Of a stretch of 18,890 nt of DNA, positions 16,320 to 18,890 are shown in pieces. The notes beneath the pieces are model-generated. The model made no database searches, had not been told where the DNA came from, and was given only the letters and a program-made list of their open reading frames with translations. Position 1 is the stretch's first letter. The number at the start of each line of letters is the position of its first letter. A program made the translations under genes and the position numbers. The stretch is from Candidatus Woesearchaeota archaeon (GTDB lineage Archaea > Nanobdellota > Nanobdellia > Woesearchaeales > GW2011-AR15), in the NCBI GenBank assembly GCA_016934775.1, contig JAFGSP010000052.1, forward strand, positions 1 to 18,890, given 5' to 3'.

Positions 16320-16338
16320 TTAAATGCTACGCATTTAA
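16320..16338. repeat. Perfect inverted repeat next to the duplicated 5' end
   Basis: TTAAATGC (16320-16327) and GCATTTAA (16331-16338) form an 8-bp perfect stem with a TAC loop. It abuts copy 2 of the 55-nt repeat (first base shared). It may mark the recombination or slippage junction, or form a small RNA hairpin in the intergenic leader. Confidence 0.5.
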
Positions 16339-16392
16339 GCCACACTTGACTGAAAAATACAATGAACAAAAAAGGCGTTATTGAAATCCAAT
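16338..16392. repeat. 55-nt direct repeat, copy 2
   Basis: This is the intact copy, covering the last 24 nt before ATG 16362 and the first 31 nt of the gene for pilin-like protein B. It differs from copy 1 at three positions: one in the upstream stretch, one just before the ATG context and one silent third-codon position (GGC versus GGT). Confidence 0.85.
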
Positions 16393-17390
16393 TTAACTGG
16401 ATTTATGTGGCAATAGTGGGAGCTATAATCCTTGGGATGTTTGTGGCCATAGCTAACGGGATAAGGCAGAATTCCAGGACACAACTAGAAAGCGACGCTA
16501 TCAATTATTTTGACGAGATTTTTGTTAGTATGCAGGGAAGCGAGAACACTGAATTATCAATAATGCTTCCGGGATTAGACATAAAGGTTGATACGGACCG
16601 TGAAAACTGCAATTTTTATACTATTGAAAATTCAAAACTTGGCGGAAGGTCCACTGAATATGTCCCTATATTCAGCCCTGATGTTATAAAGAAAAGCGTG
16701 CTCAGCTATTCTCTAAGATGGGATGTCCCTTTTACAGCAAATTATTTCCTTTATCTTTCAAGCCCTGATCTTGCTCATGTGTTTATTGGAGGGGCTGAAC
16801 TTAATGAGCTCAGGGATGAGCTTCCCAATCATCTGTCAAAATTTCCAAAAGAGCAGTCAGATTCTTTCAAGTCTGGAGATTTCAAAAACCAGAATTATTA
16901 CAAAATCAGATTCATCACAATCAACAAAGACCCTTCTTCGTTTGGATTGCATAGTTCAGTCAAAAAGATGAAAGATGACCAGGTCTCTGCAATCAATATT
17001 AAGCCTGATGAAAACAGTATTGAATTTTACCAAAAGAAAAAAGACAAGCTGGAATACAAGGGAACTACATATTATACTGATATGGCAACTATGATGGCAG
17101 CACTGTATTCAGAAAACATTGACAGCTATGAATGCAACATGGGAAAAGCCCTTGAGAGAATGAACAGGATAGCTGCTATGCTCAATAAAAGGAACAGCCT
17201 CCTGATGACATCTTTATCTGCCTCCTGTTCAAAGCTTCCTTACTACACACAGGCGCAGAGCCAGCTAAGCCGCCTTGAAAAAATAGACAAGATTACAAAA
17301 GACTCTTTTGAAGAACTCAAAACAATAGAAGAGTCATTATACAATGCAAATGAGGAGATTAATGACCAGTCGTGCCCCACAATTTATTAG
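16362..17390 (+). CDS. Pilin-like protein B (342 aa), largest of the set
   Basis: The protein begins MNKKGVIEIQFNWIYVAIVG, a KKG-type leader and a membrane helix (about 11-32). The mature part is about 310 residues: a mixed alpha/beta region (about 40-240) and a mostly helical, probably coiled-coil C-terminus (about 250-335) with three Cys, ending in QSCPTIY. It is twice the size of its pilin-like neighbours, as GspK is among the minor pseudopilins of type II secretion systems. That comparison is by size and gene order only. There is no strong RBS, and translation may rely on the upstream transcript. The gene's 5' end is duplicated just upstream. The family is unrecognised; a membrane-anchored, extracellular-domain protein is well supported. 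Confidence 0.88.
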   Translation: MNKKGVIEIQFNWIYVAIVGAIILGMFVAIANGIRQNSRTQLESDAINYFDEIFVSMQGSENTELSIMLPGLDIKVDTDRENCNFYTIENSKLGGRSTEYVPIFSPDVIKKSVLSYSLRWDVPFTANYFLYLSSPDLAHVFIGGAELNELRDELPNHLSKFPKEQSDSFKSGDFKNQNYYKIRFITINKDPSSFGLHSSVKKMKDDQVSAINIKPDENSIEFYQKKKDKLEYKGTTYYTDMATMMAALYSENIDSYECNMGKALERMNRIAAMLNKRNSLLMTSLSASCSKLPYYTQAQSQLSRLEKIDKITKDSFEELKTIEESLYNANEEINDQSCPTIY

Positions 17391-17399
17391 GACAAAAAA

Positions 17400-17918
17400 A
17401 TGAAAACAATTTCAAAAAAGAATAAAAAAGCCCAGCTCCAGATAATGGAGAATGTATTTGTACTGATAATTATCTTCATAATACTGATAATCGCTTTTGT
17501 GTTTGCCATAGGGATGCAAAGATCCGCCCAAAAAGATAAGCTGGATGAGCTAAGAGAGATAGAGCTTATCAAAAAATCCCAGATCCTGAATTTCTTTCCA
17601 GAGCTGCAGTGCTCTGACAACAATAACCTTGAGCCGGATTGCTATGATATCTATAAGATAATGTCTTTCAAGGAAAAGATGGAAGAAGATGACGCTTTCC
17701 TAAGATACTATAAATTCCTGTTCGGAAATATCAAGATTACTATTCACAGGTATGATCCCAGCCCAAATACCCAGAACTGGTTTGATCCGGTATTGCTTTT
17801 TGATAATCCTAAATCAGAGGATTTAGGGATAAAGATTGTACGTTTCCCCATACTTCTCAGGAATGTTATTGAAGAAAAGGATTATTTTGGTGTGATAGAG
17901 GTCGGTGTTTACGAATGA
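17400..17918 (+). CDS. Pilin-like protein C (172 aa)
   Basis: The gene begins 9 nt after the previous stop, with AGGA about 7 nt before the ATG. The leader MKTISKKNKKAQLQIMENVF leads into a hydrophobic helix (VFVLIIIFIILIIAFVFAI, about 19-37). A Glu at position 6 after the Ala-Gln junction lies near the conserved pilin Glu. The remaining 130 residues hold two Cys in SDNNLEPDCYD-like context and predicted beta structure towards the end (KIVRFPILL, YFGVIEVGVY). The gene shares ATGA with the next one. Probably a minor subunit of the same complex. Confidence 0.87.
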   Translation: MKTISKKNKKAQLQIMENVFVLIIIFIILIIAFVFAIGMQRSAQKDKLDELREIELIKKSQILNFFPELQCSDNNNLEPDCYDIYKIMSFKEKMEEDDAFLRYYKFLFGNIKITIHRYDPSPNTQNWFDPVLLFDNPKSEDLGIKIVRFPILLRNVIEEKDYFGVIEVGVYE

Positions 17919-18418
17919 GATTACTAAAAAAAAGAAAAGCCCAGACTGAAGTACTTGGAGTTGCAATAATTGTCATAATGCTCGTAATAGGTGGAGTCAT
18001 CATGATCAGGGCAAGGCTGAATAAGGCGGATGAGACGCAACTTGATTCATATGAAGACCCTGAGCTGGCGCAGAGCTTCCTGAATGTGATGATGAAGACA
18101 AAGACAGACATAAACCTTATTGTCCAGGACATAATCCAGGAGTGTTATGCAGACAGGATGGATATCTGCAGGACAGGAAACACTGCAGATTGCTGCGACT
18201 ATGCTTATCTTGTGATGAAGAATTCTCTTCAGGAGACCCTGGGAGAATGGTCAAAGAACTACCAACTCACAGTTAGGAAAGGCGGAGAGACAAAAGGCAA
18301 GATCCAGGACATTTCAGTAAATTGCGATGAGAACTCAGAGCAGGGGCAGCCAGGGACATACGGCATTCCATTTTCGCCGTCTACAATAATTGTTACATTG
18401 AGGATATGCAAGGATTGA
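17915..18418 (+). CDS. Pilin-like protein D (167 aa), Cys-rich
   Basis: ATG 17915 overlaps the previous stop in an ATGA, a sign of coupled translation. The leader MRLLKKRKAQTEVLGVAIIV is class III-like, with a helix to about residue 33. The extracellular part has seven Cys, including ECYADRMDIC, DCCDY and a near-terminal LRIC, so disulfides are likely. The central GEWSKNYQLTV and C-terminal IIVTLRIC strands suggest an alpha/beta head. Last of the operon-like run; the next gene is convergent, with only 24 nt between stops. No named family was recognised. Confidence 0.87.
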   Translation: MRLLKKRKAQTEVLGVAIIVIMLVIGGVIMIRARLNKADETQLDSYEDPELAQSFLNVMMKTKTDINLIVQDIIQECYADRMDICRTGNTADCCDYAYLVMKNSLQETLGEWSKNYQLTVRKGGETKGKIQDISVNCDENSEQGQPGTYGIPFSPSTIIVTLRICKD

Positions 18419-18442
18419 GGCAGAAAATAGTAAGATGTTCCT

Positions 18443-18832
18443 TCAAAACTCCATATCCAGCTCTGTCTGCGCATCTAAATAATCTCCGCCGTCTATCTTG
18501 ACAGGACCGGCATTCTTCTTGTACTTGAAAGTCTTGACTTTTTTCTCTTTAACCATGCCCATCGCTAATTCGTCAAGCTGGTCATCTGTTATTTTCCTCA
18601 GGTCATCAAAGCTCTTGATGTCAAAGGCCCTCATGGCTTTCCTCAAAAGCTCATCCTCGCTATGCCTGACTTCCTTGAAAACAGTATGCTTGGCAATGCA
18701 CTTGTTGCATACATTGCTCCTGCCTATGAAATATAGGAAAGTGAATTCTTTGTTGCAGATATCGCATTTCATAATTTTCTGAGAAAGAAATATGATATTA
18801 ATATAGGTTGCGATTTTGCTAGTTTGTGTCAC
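18443..18832 (-). CDS. Small zinc-ribbon protein
   Basis: The protein has two Cys pairs, MKCDICNK and NVCNKC, 15 residues apart between pairs, which is a four-Cys zinc site. A charged helical region and a Lys-rich segment (KEKKVKTFKYKKNAG) follow, with an acidic end. Two starts are possible. GTG 18832 (129 aa) has GGAGGTG six nt upstream and lies 3 nt after the previous gene's stop. ATG 18772 (109 aa) begins exactly at MKCDIC and has a TATA-like TATATTAAT about 29 bp upstream. I list the GTG because of the strong RBS, but the ATG fits small zinc-ribbon proteins better. Likely a nucleic-acid-binding or regulatory protein; unrelated to the surface cluster by strand and content. Confidence 0.75.
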   Translation of the reverse strand: MTQTSKIATYINIIFLSQKIMKCDICNKEFTFLYFIGRSNVCNKCIAKHTVFKEVRHSEDELLRKAMRAFDIKSFDDLRKITDDQLDELAMGMVKEKKVKTFKYKKNAGPVKIDGGDYLDAQTELDMEF

Positions 18833-18835
18833 AAT

Positions 18836-18890
18836 TCACACCTCCTTTGATAAATCCAGTTCAATGTCATAATATTTCTCATAATTTCCT
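18836..18890 (-). CDS. C-terminal end of an upstream minus-strand gene
   Basis: Reading in from the right edge gives 17 codons ending ...YDIELDLSKEV and TGA at 18838-18836. Its last codons contain the GGAGGTG that serves the zinc-ribbon gene, and the stop lies 3 nt before that gene's GTG. This spacing suggests an operon, but only 55 nt are visible and the protein cannot be identified. Confidence 0.4.
   Translation of the reverse strand, partial: GNYEKYYDIELDLSKEV

Noticed and set aside
12885..18418. Archaellum or complete type IV pilus operon
   Set aside because: No assembly ATPase, platform membrane protein, prepilin peptidase or archaellin-type proteins are present; only pilin-like subunits are seen.
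1..18890. CRISPR array
   Set aside because: No regularly spaced short repeats occur; the only direct repeats are two isolated pairs.

Overview
The window reads as archaeal, most likely a DPANN-type lineage (Woesearchaeota/Pacearchaeota-like); this is an inference. The support is: TATA boxes centred 26-28 bp upstream of start codons with no leader (before 174, 6990 and 10233), Shine-Dalgarno sites matching an archaeal 16S tail (AGGTGA, AAGGTG, GGAGGTG) at other genes, TTG/GTG starts, very large Cys-rich secreted proteins, and seven proteins plus one relic that begin with a short basic leader (K/R-x-A/S/G then usually Gln) and a hydrophobic helix, which is the class III (type IV pilin-like) signal pattern.

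Layout. 1-173: a 43-nt repeat copy and the ATPase promoter. 174-1418 (+): an AAA_14/DUF4143 ATPase, more A+T-rich than its neighbours. 1419-1695: hairpins with a TTTCGAA motif, a start-less relic of a pilin-like gene on the minus strand, and the second copy of the 43-nt repeat. 1696-6561 (-): a 1621-aa Cys-rich surface protein. 6562-6989: a divergent control region containing a GC-richer structured island (candidate RNA) and a three-part competing hairpin. 6990-10196 and 10233-12755 (+): two tandem surface proteins, each with a pilin-like N-terminal anchor and a C-terminal SGNH/GDSL hydrolase domain. 12885-18418 (+): an operon-like run with a calcium-binding (thrombospondin-3-like) single-pass membrane protein followed by four small to medium pilin-like proteins, closely spaced or overlapping except for a 134-bp duplicated gap. 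18443-18832 (-): a small zinc-ribbon protein, with the tail of another minus-strand gene at the window edge.

How they may work together. The three large proteins (1621, 1068, 840 aa) are paralogous over their first ~300 residues (anchor helix, a Cys pair 31-32 residues apart, and a beta domain ending in an aromatic WYD...W / HF motif) and share a second beta domain, but carry different C-terminal parts: Cys-rich modules in one, SGNH hydrolases in two. With the calcium-repeat protein and the four pilin-like subunits this looks like a cell-surface apparatus, perhaps for contact with or processing of another cell's surface. That function is inference. No pilus ATPase, platform protein or prepilin peptidase is in the window, so assembly must depend on genes elsewhere.

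The most unusual signals are the pilin-anchored SGNH hydrolases, the structured island at 6707-6872, and two separate partial duplications, both involving the 5' ends of pilin-like genes, that leave non-functional stubs.
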